Source of the DNA: Chara braunii
Taxonomy: Eukaryota > Streptophyta > Charophyceae > Charales > Characeae
NCBI GenBank assembly: GCA_003427395.1
Contig: BFEA01000145.1
Location: 1,187,933 to 1,218,053, forward strand
Length of the DNA: 30,121 nucleotides
Reading direction: 5' to 3'
In this document: positions 30,099 to 30,121 of the stretch, piece by piece
How the letters are laid out: each line of letters begins with the position of its first letter
Position numbering within the stretch: position 1 is the first letter of the stretch
Made by a program: the position numbers and the translations under genes
The notes under the pieces: generated by a model
Told to the model about the DNA's origin: nothing
Databases searched by the model: none
Seen by the model: the letters and a program-made list of their open reading frames with translations, nothing else

Positions 30099-30121
30099 AA
30101 AAAAAAAAAAAAAAAAAAAAA
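30099..30121 (+). repeat. Terminal A-run
   Basis: At least 23 A bases end the window. It could be a retroposon tail or the homopolymer at which the assembly stopped. No AATAAA precedes it within 40 bases. Confidence 0.8.

Noticed and set aside
1-30121. CRISPR array, tRNA, rRNA or bacterial-type operon
   Set aside because: No regular repeat-spacer pattern, no tRNA box pair, no rRNA-like sequence and no tightly packed gene run were seen.

Overview
The window reads as a repeat-dense stretch of a eukaryotic nuclear genome. It holds no recognisable single-copy host gene, tRNA, rRNA or CRISPR array. The long recognisable coding regions all belong to retrotransposons: two non-LTR elements (LINEs) of one family, two Ty3/gypsy-type LTR elements, and several 3'-end fragments with A-tails. 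The rest is microsatellite, minisatellite, hairpin-rich DNA and unassigned spacer. The gag and pol style resembles what I remember of streptophyte algae, with Chara as my best guess. That is an impression from memory, not a search result. The window starts in a CT microsatellite and ends in a run of A, so it may be a whole contig broken at low-complexity ends. Six isolated N bases lie at 4467-4504.

Layout. 1-1673: CT repeat, unassigned DNA, and a short repeat shared with 22037-22115. 1674-1846: a retroposon 3' end with an A-tail. 1848-5881 (+): LINE copy 1, cut off 5' just downstream of the endonuclease domain. 5882-9202: mostly unassigned, with a LINE-tail fragment at 6791-6850, an LTR/primer-binding-site remnant at 7909-7952 and a doubtful minus-strand ORF at 8272-8769. 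9203-12900 (+): Ty3/gypsy element 1 (gag, protease, RT, start of RNase H), cut off before integrase and followed by three hairpins. 13086-15645: unassigned DNA, a duplicated GA-tract unit and a possible exon-like fragment. 15646-16037 (-): LINE 3' fragment. 16038-21537: a unit of about 294 bp in two copies, the second split by LINE copy 2 (16351-21288, minus). 21538-25051: unassigned DNA. 25052-25917 (-): fragment of an acidic-tract protein. 25918-30005 (+): Ty3/gypsy element 2 with decayed RT and RNase H, an intact 575-codon PHD-finger/integrase ORF, and a further ORF after integrase. 30012-30121: a palindrome and a terminal A-run.

How it fits together. This is a graveyard of nested retroelements in several stages of decay. 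Four points stand out. (1) The LINE 3' ends share two or three conserved stem-loops just before the A-tail, with one apparent covarying base pair, suggesting the RNA feature by which the element's RT finds its template. (2) Premature stops in LINE 1 and gypsy 1 fall at Trp, Gln and Arg positions and fit single C-to-T or G-to-A changes; in gypsy 1 gag-pro one frame survives about 2.2 kb with 11 stops and no lasting shift. (3) Gypsy element 2 joins a PHD-type zinc finger to its integrase, and that ORF is intact although the RT and RNase H beside it are not. (4) Two stop/start overlaps bound that ORF.
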